From positions 1 to 33,927 of the forward strand of contig CAISYL010000223.1 in the NCBI GenBank assembly GCA_903889655.1: a stretch of 33,927 nucleotides of DNA, given 5' to 3'. Positions 6,363 through 11,857 of this stretch are shown here, piece by piece. Below the pieces are notes generated by a model. The model saw only the letters and a list, made by a program, of their open reading frames with translations. It ran no database searches and was not told the DNA's origin. Origin of the DNA: an uncultured Alphaproteobacteria bacterium (GTDB lineage: Bacteria > Pseudomonadota > Alphaproteobacteria > Parvibaculales > Parvibaculaceae). Numbering within the stretch: position 1 is the first letter of the stretch; each line of letters begins with the position of its first letter. The translations under genes and the position numbers were made by a program.

Positions 6363-7970
6363 CTAAGCAGCCACCAAACCTGGCAGCGGCTTCGCCTTCC
6401 TCGACATCCGAGCCAAGGCTGGCTTCTCCCCACCGAAGTAGGGATTGGTCAGGCGCGGGTCGGCGGTGGAACCACTCCCACCGGATCGGGTGCTGAACAC
6501 CCTTCGCTTGCTGAACCGGCTCACCAGTTCCGCGAGGATCGCCGCCTTCGACTGGAACACGGAACCAATAGAGAGCGCACGGCGCTCCCCGATATTCCGT
6601 GACGCATTGACATCGGCGTGCATTCGAGAGCCGCACCACAGGCACCGGAAGGTGCCCTGTGACGGGCGATTTCGTTTGTCGACGTAGCCGCAGCACGAAC
6701 ATGTCTGCGACGTGTAGGCGGGATTGACCTCCTCCGAGACGATCCCGAAGCGGTCAGCCAAGTCGGCCAGTTTCGCCCGGATGACGGCGCGACCGCAGTT
6801 CTGGATGATGCGGTTCAGTCGCCGGGACAGAGCCGGGTTCTGGAAGTTCAGCCGCTCAAGGACGAGGGCGGCGGGCCGCCTGACCGCGACGAGCCGGTTC
6901 AGCACCCGGCCCACCTCGGTCCTGATCCAGCCCCGGAGCGCCGTCACCGCCTCCCGGTAGCGGGCGCTGTCGCGGGGCTTGCGACCCCGGCGCTGCTGCC
7001 CCTTTGCGATCTCGGCAATGCGGTGGTCGTAGGCGCGCAGGGCCTTGAGCCAATTCTGTCCGAGCAGAGCACCGTCATCCCCGGCGAACAGGGTGGAGAG
7101 GCCGAAATCCAGCGGCAGCACATCGCGCTCGGGCCGATAGGCGGCGCGAGACGCGGCGCATTCCTCCGCAATATCCGTCACCACCCCGAACATGACCCGC
7201 CCCGTGTCGCGGTCCTCGGTGATGAGGACACCGTTGCTGACCTTGCCCTTGCGGCTCTCGTGGCGGGCGTGGGTCAGCAGCGGAACGACGATCTTCTTGC
7301 CCGCCGTCATGGTGGACAGGTTCACCCACCAGCCAACCCGGCCATGCTGATTGGCCTTAGTCGGAGCCGAAAGGCAGGCGGCTCGGTGGTCGAGACGCAT
7401 GGAGATGTGGGACAGGTCCGGGCGGCGATGCTTGCCCATGACGTGGCGCATGATGGACCGGGCGAGGCTGCGGATGTGGTCGGGGATGATCTCCCCGGTG
7501 TCGCGCATCGCCACGTCCTTGCGGGCGAACCAAGCCCCGGCCCGGTTGATGACGTGCAGCATGTGCCGCGTGTCGGGGTCGAGGGTGCTGCCGTTCACCG
7601 TGTCTCGGAAGTCGTTGGCGCGGTTCGACAACCACGAGTCCAACTGGCCCACCACCTGCCACCGGCACATCTGGACCCGGTTGGCGGCACCGATCACGGC
7701 CGCGAACGTCACCTTGTCCACGTCGTGGGTCTTGTTGAACCGCCCCGTCTCGTGGAACAGGTGCCACTGATCCCGCCCGAGCAGCACCGCACCCTTCCGG
7801 TAGGCCGCGAGTAGGTCGCGGACGCGCGCATCCTTGCCCGCCGTCATGTTGGACGGCAGCAGGTCGCAGCGCATCACCGGGGGCGGGGCGTCCTTGGGGC
7901 GGAGGCTTCGTGGCATCAGGCCGCTTTCGCCGTGAGGAACTGTTTCAATATCATGATGGCGATAGGTCAT
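6207..7970 (-). mobile_element. IS200/IS605-type element with tnpB only (copy 1)
   Basis: The right end is clear: a hairpin and GGATGTCAA finishing at 6207 on the minus strand, 40/40 identical to the solo end at 2354. The left end is not identifiable; it lies at or beyond the tnpB start. No tnpA is present, so movement would need a transposase in trans. Confidence 0.65.
6363..7970 (-). CDS. tnpB: TnpB-family RNA-guided endonuclease (long form, 535 aa)
   Basis: The protein has the split RuvC-like centre of TnpB: Asp in LPLDFGLSTLF (~residue 289), Glu in ALVLERLNF (~371) and Asp in MHADVNASRNI (~453). A zinc ribbon, CSCCG...CLWCG, lies between ~420 and 445. TnpB uses a guide RNA from the element's right end to cut DNA next to a short motif. 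At 535 residues it is longer than the usual ~370-420, with an extended N-terminal region and a ~75-residue tail after the last catalytic Asp. ATG 7970 overlaps the TGA of an upstream reading frame (ATGA), which supports this start; ATG 7916 is the alternative. Its guide would come from dotA sequence. Confidence 0.85.
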   Translation of the reverse strand: MTYRHHDIETVPHGESGLMPRSLRPKDAPPPVMRCDLLPSNMTAGKDARVRDLLAAYRKGAVLLGRDQWHLFHETGRFNKTHDVDKVTFAAVIGAANRVQMCRWQVVGQLDSWLSNRANDFRDTVNGSTLDPDTRHMLHVINRAGAWFARKDVAMRDTGEIIPDHIRSLARSIMRHVMGKHRRPDLSHISMRLDHRAACLSAPTKANQHGRVGWWVNLSTMTAGKKIVVPLLTHARHESRKGKVSNGVLITEDRDTGRVMFGVVTDIAEECAASRAAYRPERDVLPLDFGLSTLFAGDDGALLGQNWLKALRAYDHRIAEIAKGQQRRGRKPRDSARYREAVTALRGWIRTEVGRVLNRLVAVRRPAALVLERLNFQNPALSRRLNRIIQNCGRAVIRAKLADLADRFGIVSEEVNPAYTSQTCSCCGYVDKRNRPSQGTFRCLWCGSRMHADVNASRNIGERRALSIGSVFQSKAAILAELVSRFSKRRVFSTRSGGSGSTADPRLTNPYFGGEKPALARMSRKAKPLPGLVAA

Positions 7971-8046
7971 CCTCTTTCACTTGCCAGAGACATGATCTCC
8001 TTCACGCCGGCATCAACCCGTTTGATGACGCGATAGGGAGATATTT
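7967..8046 (-). pseudogene. 3' remnant of an unknown gene upstream of tnpB-1
   Basis: Minus-strand codons reading EISPYRVIKRVDAGVKEIMS and then LASERG end in a TGA that overlaps the tnpB ATG. The composition looks protein-coding and the overlap is typical of an operon, but upstream the frame runs into the cassette terminator repeat at 8063-8087, so the 5' part has been lost. I cannot assign the family; a transposition-associated or regulatory protein would fit the position. Confidence 0.4.
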
Positions 8047-8062
8047 CTCCTCGCCATGCGAA

Positions 8063-8087
8063 CCCCATCTCGGGAAACCGGGAGGGG
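8063..8087 (+). terminator. orphan cassette-type terminator
   Basis: The hairpin (CTCGGG-AA-CCGGGAG core within CCCC...GGGG) followed by TTT and CGCG is the same as the terminators of the five cassettes, but no cassette gene lies upstream. It marks a sixth cassette whose body was lost or replaced by the tnpB element. Confidence 0.65.
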
Positions 8088-8108
8088 TTTCGCGTTTTGG
8101 ACGTCGCG

Positions 8109-8189
8109 CGGAGCTTGTGCCGGTCAGAATAGAGCGCAGCTCTTCTGTGAAAGGAAACGGCCGCCTTTTGCGGCTGGATGGTGGACAAG
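8109..8189 (+). repeat. repeated 5' leader of cassette B
   Basis: The leader shares CGGAGCTTGTGCCGG, a GAGCGCAGCT block, AAAGGAAA and the GCCGC-CTTTT-GCGGC hairpin with cassettes C and D. It ends in GGATGGTGG, the likely ribosome site. Confidence 0.75.
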
Positions 8190-8441
8190 ATGATCGAGTT
8201 TCTCGTGTCGGTTTTCGCCTGGCCGGCGGCGATGATGTGGCGGCATCCCGGCAATCAGATGCTCGTCTTTCTGGTTTTGGTTGTGTTGATGCTGGTCGCC
8301 TTCATCGCGAAGCGGTTCGAGAAGACCTCGGACTTTGCGCGAATATCCAAGCGAGTGATCCTCATAGGCCTCTGGGGGTTTTACGTTGTGTGGCTGCCGG
8401 CAACCGTCATACCCTCGGTCATATGGATAGGCGGCCACTAA
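8190..8441 (+). CDS. small two-helix membrane protein, cassette B
   Basis: This 83-residue paralogue starts MIEFLVSVFAWPAAMMWRHP. Helix 1 lies at ~23-39, the loop KRFEKTSDFARISKR at ~40-54 and helix 2 at ~55-72; it ends in VIWIGGH. ATG 8190 has GGTGG 5 nt upstream. An in-frame ATG at 8178 would add MVDK but overlaps the ribosome site and the hairpin. The next cassette follows after its own mini-ORF, terminator and leader, so each unit looks independently transcribed. The function is not recognised; see cassette A for the exclusion hypothesis. Confidence 0.8.
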   Translation: MIEFLVSVFAWPAAMMWRHPGNQMLVFLVLVVLMLVAFIAKRFEKTSDFARISKRVILIGLWGFYVVWLPATVIPSVIWIGGH

Positions 8442-8465
8442 TACCTCCCACTTCTGGAGGTCTCG

Positions 8466-8480
8466 ATGATCGATTTTTGA
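8466..8480 (+). other. conserved five-codon mini-ORF, cassette B
   Basis: ATG-ATC-GAT-TTT-TGA (M-I-D-F-stop) sits after CTGGAGGTCTCG and directly before the terminator, as in the other cassettes. Confidence 0.4.
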
Positions 8481-8481
8481 A

Positions 8482-8505
8482 CCCCTCCCGGACACCCGGG
8501 AGGGG
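8482..8505 (+). terminator. terminator of cassette B
   Basis: CCCCTCCCGG-ACAC-CCGGGAGGGG hairpin followed by TTT. Confidence 0.85.
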
Positions 8506-8527
8506 TTTCGCGTTTGGGCGCGATCCG

Positions 8528-8609
8528 CGGAGCTTGTGCCGGTCAGAATAGAGCGCAGCTTTCTTTTGAAAGGAAAACGGTCGCCTTTTGCGGCTGGATG
8601 GTGAACACA
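8528..8609 (+). repeat. repeated 5' leader of cassette C
   Basis: Nearly the same as the leaders of B and D, with the GTCGC-CTTTT-GCGGC hairpin (one G-U pair) and GGATGGTG before the start codon. Confidence 0.75.
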
Positions 8610-8870
8610 ATGCTGAGCCCCACGACTGAGTCGGTGATACATTTTCTGGTCGATGTGCTGATGTGGCCGGCGACCCTCGCGAATCGTCCTGCCAATCAGA
8701 TGCTGATTTTTTTGGCGCTGTTCGTCGTTTTCGCGTTCGTCTTCGTCGCGAAGCGGTTCGAGAAGAAGTCGGATTTCGCGCGAATAACCAAGCGTGTCCT
8801 GCTCATAGCGATATTTGCCTTCTACGGCGTCTGGTTTCCCATCGCTGCGGTGCTGTCGATCCCGATCTGA
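8610..8870 (+). CDS. small two-helix membrane protein, cassette C
   Basis: This 86-residue paralogue begins MLSPTTESVIHFLVDVLMWP. Helix 1 lies at ~28-44, the loop KRFEKKSDFARITKR at ~47-61 and helix 2 at ~62-80; it ends VLSIPI and lacks the terminal GGH of cassettes A, B and E. The first ten residues are identical to cassette D, pointing to a recent tandem duplication of C and D. The start at ATG 8610 follows the family pattern; an in-frame ATG at 8598 is possible. It has its own leader and terminator. The function is unknown. Confidence 0.78.
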   Translation: MLSPTTESVIHFLVDVLMWPATLANRPANQMLIFLALFVVFAFVFVAKRFEKKSDFARITKRVLLIAIFAFYGVWFPIAAVLSIPI

Positions 8871-8887
8871 CGGCTTCCGGAGGTCGC

Positions 8888-8902
8888 ATGGCCGGGATTT
8901 AA
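8888..8902 (+). other. conserved five-codon mini-ORF, cassette C
   Basis: ATG-GCC-GGG-ATT-TAA (M-A-G-I-stop) follows CCGGAGGTCGC and precedes the terminator. Confidence 0.4.
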
Positions 8903-8903
8903 A

Positions 8904-8925
8904 CCCTCTCGGGAAACCGGGAGGG
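8904..8925 (+). terminator. terminator of cassette C
   Basis: CCCTCTCGG-GAAA-CCGGGAGGG hairpin followed by TTTT. Confidence 0.85.
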
Positions 8926-8949
8926 TTTTCGCGTTTGGGTGGATCCGCG

Positions 8950-9031
8950 CGGAGCTTGTGCCGGGCACAATCGAGCGCAGCTCTTCTGCGAAAGGAAAAC
9001 GGCCACCTTTTGCGGCTGGATGGTGAACACA
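8950..9031 (+). repeat. repeated 5' leader of cassette D
   Basis: Closely matches the leaders of B and C. One stem position of the hairpin is changed (GCCAC opposite GCGGC), leaving a mismatch. Confidence 0.75.
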
Positions 9032-9292
9032 ATGCTGAGCCCCACGACTGAGTCGGTGATAGATTTTCTGGTGCAGGTTTTCGTATGGCCGGCGCTCTTC
9101 GCTCGCAATCCCGGCCATCAGCTGATGCTTTTCGTGATTCTGTGGTTCGTTCTCATACCTGGCGCTTTGATCGCGAAGCGCTTCGAGATGACCTCTGATT
9201 TCGCGTATTTATCGAAGCGTGTCCTGCTCGTAGCGATGTGGGCCTTCTACGGCATCTGGTTTCCGATCGCTGCGGTGCTGGCGATCCCTTAA
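9032..9292 (+). CDS. small two-helix membrane protein, cassette D
   Basis: This 86-residue paralogue begins MLSPTTESVIDFLVQVFVWP. Helix 1 lies at ~27-46, the loop KRFEMTSDFAYLSKR at ~47-61 and helix 2 at ~62-80; it ends VLAIP. It is most similar to cassette C over the N-terminus but closer to A and B in residues 11-20 (DFLVQVFVWP), as if segments had been reshuffled. ATG 9032 is the family start. It is the last cassette of the array, followed by the HigBA-type pair. The function is unknown. Confidence 0.78.
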   Translation: MLSPTTESVIDFLVQVFVWPALFARNPGHQLMLFVILWFVLIPGALIAKRFEMTSDFAYLSKRVLLVAMWAFYGIWFPIAAVLAIP

Positions 9293-9315
9293 GCCCTCCC
9301 ACTTCTGGAGGTCGC

Positions 9316-9330
9316 ATGGCTGAGATTTAG
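9316..9330 (+). other. conserved five-codon mini-ORF, cassette D
   Basis: ATG-GCT-GAG-ATT-TAG (M-A-E-I-stop) follows CTGGAGGTCGC and precedes the terminator. With the other cassettes, all three stop codons are used at this one position. Confidence 0.4.
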
Positions 9331-9332
9331 AA

Positions 9333-9353
9333 CCCTCTCGGGGAACCGGAGGG
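9333..9353 (+). terminator. terminator of cassette D
   Basis: CCCTC(T)CGG-GGAA-CCGGAGGG hairpin with one unpaired base, followed by TTTT. Confidence 0.8.
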
Positions 9354-9392
9354 TTTTCGCGTTTTGGACGTCGCGCGAAACCCTCGTCAAAG

Positions 9393-9410
9393 TGTAATCT
9401 TTACATTACA
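9393..9410. promoter_or_regulatory. inverted repeat, likely operator of the HigBA pair
   Basis: TGTAAT-CTTTAC-ATTACA is a perfect 6-bp inverted repeat directly upstream of the promoter. The related half-sites TGTA...TACA recur at 9433-9443, over the -10 region. This fits autorepression by the antitoxin, which carries a helix-turn-helix. Confidence 0.5.
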
Positions 9411-9416
9411 ATCGCA

Positions 9417-9445
9417 TTGACGCCTCGCCATCTGTAAACTACATT
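9417..9445 (+). promoter_or_regulatory. promoter of the HigBA pair, possibly leaderless
   Basis: TTGACG (9417-9422) and TACATT (9440-9445) are 17 bp apart. The toxin ATG begins at 9452, about where transcription would start, and no ribosome site precedes it, so the mRNA may be leaderless. Confidence 0.5.
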
Positions 9446-9451
9446 TCACAA

Positions 9452-9739
9452 ATGATTGAGGTCGTCCAGACCGACGAATTCGCGAAATGGCTAGGCGGTC
9501 TCAAGGATCGGACAGCTCAACAACGCATTGCCCAGCGAATAGTCCGCCTGCAGTCCGGGTTGTTGGGCGACGTTAAATTTTTCAACGGAATCGGCGAGCT
9601 ACGCATCGATTATGGACCTGGCTACCGCATCTATTTTGTGAGGAAAGGCGAACTCCTTGTCCTCCTCTTGTGTGGCGGCGACAAGAGCTCACAGTCGAAA
9701 GACATCAAAAGTGCTATGAAATTGGCAGAGGAACTCTGA
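9452..9739 (+). CDS. higB: HigB/RelE-superfamily toxin
   Basis: The 95-residue protein matches the 'addiction module killer' branch of the RelE/HigB superfamily: MIEVVQTDEFAKWLGGLKDR at the start, a central GIGELRIDYGPGYRIYFV (~residues 50-67), and the C-terminal LLCGGDKSSQSKDIKSAMKL typical of this branch. Members cleave mRNA on the ribosome and arrest growth. The antitoxin follows after one base (toxin-first order, as in higBA). The start coincides with the predicted transcription start. Its job on this element is probably post-segregational stabilisation (inference). Confidence 0.87.
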   Translation: MIEVVQTDEFAKWLGGLKDRTAQQRIAQRIVRLQSGLLGDVKFFNGIGELRIDYGPGYRIYFVRKGELLVLLLCGGDKSSQSKDIKSAMKLAEEL

Positions 9740-9740
9740 C

Positions 9741-10316
9741 ATGGCCGTCAAAACGACTCCATTTGACGCTGCGCAATACATCGACACGCCTGAGGCGCAA
9801 GACGAACTGCTCCGCGATGCATTTGCGAGCAATGACGCGCACTACATCGCAAATGCACTTGGCGTAGTGGCCCGCGCGCGCGGCATGACTCAGGTGGCAA
9901 AGAACACGGATGTTACCCGCGAAGCGCTCTATAAAGCGCTGAGTACAGAAGGCGACCCCAAGCTCTCAACTTTTTTGAGCGTTCTGCAAGCCCTCCACCT
10001 TCAAATCGTGAGTCCGCTTAATACGGCCGATAAATTTCTTGGTTTGTCGATGGGAGAGATTCAGCACTTGAGTTGGACAAAGTGGAACTTTGTACAAAGC
10101 GAAGCCGACGCGGTCATTGAACTAAGGAAAATCGTCTCCCAGACTTTGTTTTTCCAATCAGACCTTGAAAAAACTGTGGCTTACGCTGACCGCATGGCCG
10201 CGATTCCGATCGCGGAGGCTGTTCTTGACAAGTCTCGACATGGGTCGCGGTGGAAATTTCGCTACAAACGCTTCCCACGCCACCAGATAAAGGAGCCCCA
10301 TCAGATTGGTGTTTGA
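9741..10316 (+). CDS. higA: HigA-like antitoxin with long C-terminal extension
   Basis: Residues 1-~92 are a standard antidote of the HigB-killer family: KTTPFDAAQYIDTPEAQDEL, then a helix-turn-helix (~50-75) with RGMTQVAKNTDVTREALYKAL and GDPKLSTFLSVLQALHLQI. Such antitoxins normally end here at about 95-105 residues. This one continues for about 95 more residues (from ~SPLNTADKFLGLS) with no family I recognise. The extension may be a real fused domain or the result of a rearrangement at the edge of the tnpB-2 element that follows. The ATG is one base after the toxin stop. Confidence 0.8.
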   Translation: MAVKTTPFDAAQYIDTPEAQDELLRDAFASNDAHYIANALGVVARARGMTQVAKNTDVTREALYKALSTEGDPKLSTFLSVLQALHLQIVSPLNTADKFLGLSMGEIQHLSWTKWNFVQSEADAVIELRKIVSQTLFFQSDLEKTVAYADRMAAIPIAEAVLDKSRHGSRWKFRYKRFPRHQIKEPHQIGV

Positions 10317-10462
10317 CGCCAAGACTGGCCGGGCACAACTGCAAGCTTAGCGGACGACGCTGTTTGTGCGAACGTGGGCGCTCGACGGACGTTGTGGCCG
10401 TCGGCGGGGAACGGATTCTGGATCCCCTTGGCCGGCGTCCTGTCGATGGCATGTTGAAATTT

Positions 10463-10489
10463 TCTCCAGGGCGCGCAGCTCTCTGGAGA
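10463..10489 (+). repeat. hairpin just upstream of tnpB-2 (possible left-end structure)
   Basis: TCTCCAG and CTGGAGA form a 7-bp stem around a 13-nt loop, ending one base before the tnpB ATG and including its GGAGAG ribosome site. It could be a left-end hairpin, a translational control, or both. Confidence 0.4.
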
Positions 10490-10490
10490 G

Positions 10491-11699
10491 ATGACGATCA
10501 ACCGCAAAGCAGCATTGTTCCGCCTTTATCCGACGCCTGAGCAGGACGCTCAGATGGCGCAGATCGCGGGCGCTTGCAGGTTCGTCTACAATCTTGCCCT
10601 GGAGCAGCGCCGGGATTGGTGGCGCCCGGGCCGGAAATTCAACTCTGTCAGCCAATGCCGAGAAGTCACCGAGCTTCGGGCTCAAGTCGACTGGATCAAA
10701 GCGGCGCCGGTTGCCGCTCTGCAGCAAGCTTTGCGCGATCTCGACCGCGCCTATCAGAACTGGTGGGCGGGCCGGGCCGACTATCCAACGCCGCGGAAGA
10801 AAGGCTTCAACGACAGCTTCCGCTTTCCCGATCCGAACTATCTGACGTTGAGGCGGACAGGGAAATCGTCCGGGCAATTGAAGCTGCCAAAACTGGGCTG
10901 GGTCAGATTGCGCGGGTGGAGAGCACTGCCTGGCGACCTTCGCAACGTCACTGTTTCCCGCCGCGCGGGGCAATGGTTCGCCGCCATCCAGTGTGAACGG
11001 GAAATACCCGAACCGATCCCCTCGAGCTTGCCGTCAGTCGGCATCGACATGGGTGTAGCCGTCTTCGCCGCCCTCAGCGACGGCACCAGCATTGCGCCAG
11101 CCAATCACGGCAAGAAGGCTTTGCGCGCATTGCGCAAGGCGCAGCGAGCCCTGGCCCGCAAGCGCAAGGGTTCGGCAAATAGGCGGAAGGCCGTTCGTCG
11201 CGTTGCCAGAATTCACCAGCGGGTGGCGAACGCCCGCAAAGACTTCCTCCACAAGCACAGCACGACCATTGCCAAGAACCACGGGACGGTCGTCGTGGAG
11301 GCGCTGAACTTGCGGAACATGTCCGCTTCGGCGAAAGGGACGACCGAGAAGCCGGGCCGCAAGGTTCGGCAGAAAGCCGGACTGAATCGCGCCATCCTCG
11401 ATCAGGGATGGGGCGCGTTCCGCATCATGCTCGCCTACAAGCTGGCGGATCGCGGCGGTCGATTGGTGGAAGTGCCGGCCGCCTACACCAGCCAGACCTG
11501 CTCGGCCTGCGGAGTAGTGGACTCCGCCAGCCGAGTCAGCCAGGCAGTGTTCGCCTGCTCGGGTTGCGGCCACACCGCCAACGCCGACACCAATGCGGCG
11601 ATCAACATTCTACGGCGCGCGGACAGCGCGTTGAAGCCTGTGGAGGGTCACCGCGTTGTGCGGCCCGGTGAAGCAGGAACCAGCCGGAGCGCCGCATGA
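10491..11699 (+). CDS. tnpB: TnpB-family RNA-guided endonuclease (402 aa)
   Basis: This is a TnpB of normal length. The N-terminus (INRKAALFRLYPTPEQDAQM) is the family's wedge-domain start. The RuvC-like residues are Asp in VGIDMGVAVF (~186), Glu in VVVEALNLRNM (~269) and Asp in NADTNAAINIL (~365), and the zinc ribbon is CSACG...CSGCG (~335-357). ATG 10491 has GGAGAG directly upstream. It is not a close copy of the 535-residue tnpB-1: the right ends are shared (36/40) but the proteins differ widely. Its guide would come from the bases after 11743, which are a fragment of an icmV gene. Confidence 0.9.
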   Translation: MTINRKAALFRLYPTPEQDAQMAQIAGACRFVYNLALEQRRDWWRPGRKFNSVSQCREVTELRAQVDWIKAAPVAALQQALRDLDRAYQNWWAGRADYPTPRKKGFNDSFRFPDPNYLTLRRTGKSSGQLKLPKLGWVRLRGWRALPGDLRNVTVSRRAGQWFAAIQCEREIPEPIPSSLPSVGIDMGVAVFAALSDGTSIAPANHGKKALRALRKAQRALARKRKGSANRRKAVRRVARIHQRVANARKDFLHKHSTTIAKNHGTVVVEALNLRNMSASAKGTTEKPGRKVRQKAGLNRAILDQGWGAFRIMLAYKLADRGGRLVEVPAAYTSQTCSACGVVDSASRVSQAVFACSGCGHTANADTNAAINILRRADSALKPVEGHRVVRPGEAGTSRSAA

Positions 11700-11703
11700 C
11701 GTG

Positions 11704-11763
11704 GCTCTCCGGAACCTCCGCTTTCGCGCGGAGAGGATGTCAATGGCAGATCCGGAGGCGCCG
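11704..11763 (+). ncRNA. 3' end of predicted omegaRNA of tnpB-2: right end plus guide
   Basis: Bases 11704-11743 are the right-end scaffold with the hairpin CTCCGC...GCGGAG and terminal TGTCAA. The 20 bases that follow (TGGCAGATCCGGAGGCGCCG) would be the guide. The RNA should extend upstream into tnpB; its 5' end cannot be set from sequence alone. Confidence 0.5.
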
Positions 11764-11827
11764 TCTCGGCTCGGCGGCGGAATATCTGCGCTCGGGAGAC
11801 TTGCTGCCGCATCCGCGCTCGAATTGA
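11744..11827 (+). pseudogene. 3' fragment of a second icmV copy
   Basis: Bases 11744-11817 align without gaps to icmV (2832 down to 2759) with 9 mismatches in 74. All 9 are synonymous: both encode WQIRRRRLGSAAEYL followed by RSGDLLPHPR. The fragment then ends in S-N-stop (TGA 11825-11827). It begins exactly at the end of the tnpB-2 element. Confidence 0.85.
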
Positions 11828-11828
11828 G

Positions 11829-11853
11829 GACGGCGGCGCAAACTGCCGCCGTC
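11829..11853. terminator. hairpin between tnpB-2/icmV fragment and the 339-aa gene
   Basis: GACGGCGGC-GCAAACT-GCCGCCGTC is a perfect 9-bp stem. It sits 4 bp after the stop of the minus-strand gene and 1 bp after the icmV fragment. No T-run follows on either strand, so termination is plausible but not certain. Confidence 0.45.
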
Positions 11854-11857
11854 GCTT

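Larger units (their letters stand above)
10463..11743 (+). mobile_element. IS200/IS605-type element with tnpB only (copy 2)
   Basis: The right end (11704-11743) carries the same hairpin and GGATGTCAA terminus as copy 1. The left boundary is not clear; the 174 bp between the antitoxin stop and tnpB (10317-10490) hold no gene and probably contain it. No tnpA is present. Confidence 0.65.

Noticed and set aside
6363-7970. A Cas12-type effector instead of TnpB
   Set aside because: No CRISPR array or cas1/cas2 is present; the size, the zinc ribbon between RuvC motifs and the shared IS right end point to TnpB.
8514-8609. Translated leader: an in-frame N-terminal extension of cassettes C and D (..RAQL..ERKT..FCGW..)
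   Set aside because: The frame is open in C and D, but a one-base difference shifts it in B and it is absent in A, so a regulatory leader explains the conservation better.
8124-9032. Minus-strand open frame (302 codons) across cassettes B-D
   Set aside because: It reads through the terminators and leaders of the plus-strand cassettes in antisense and is repetitive only because they are.
8050-9353. Regularly repeated sequences between 8.0 and 9.4 kb looking like a CRISPR array
   Set aside because: The repeats are ~80-bp leaders and ~22-bp terminators separated by ~260-bp coding sequences. There are no short direct repeats with unique ~30-bp spacers and no cas genes.
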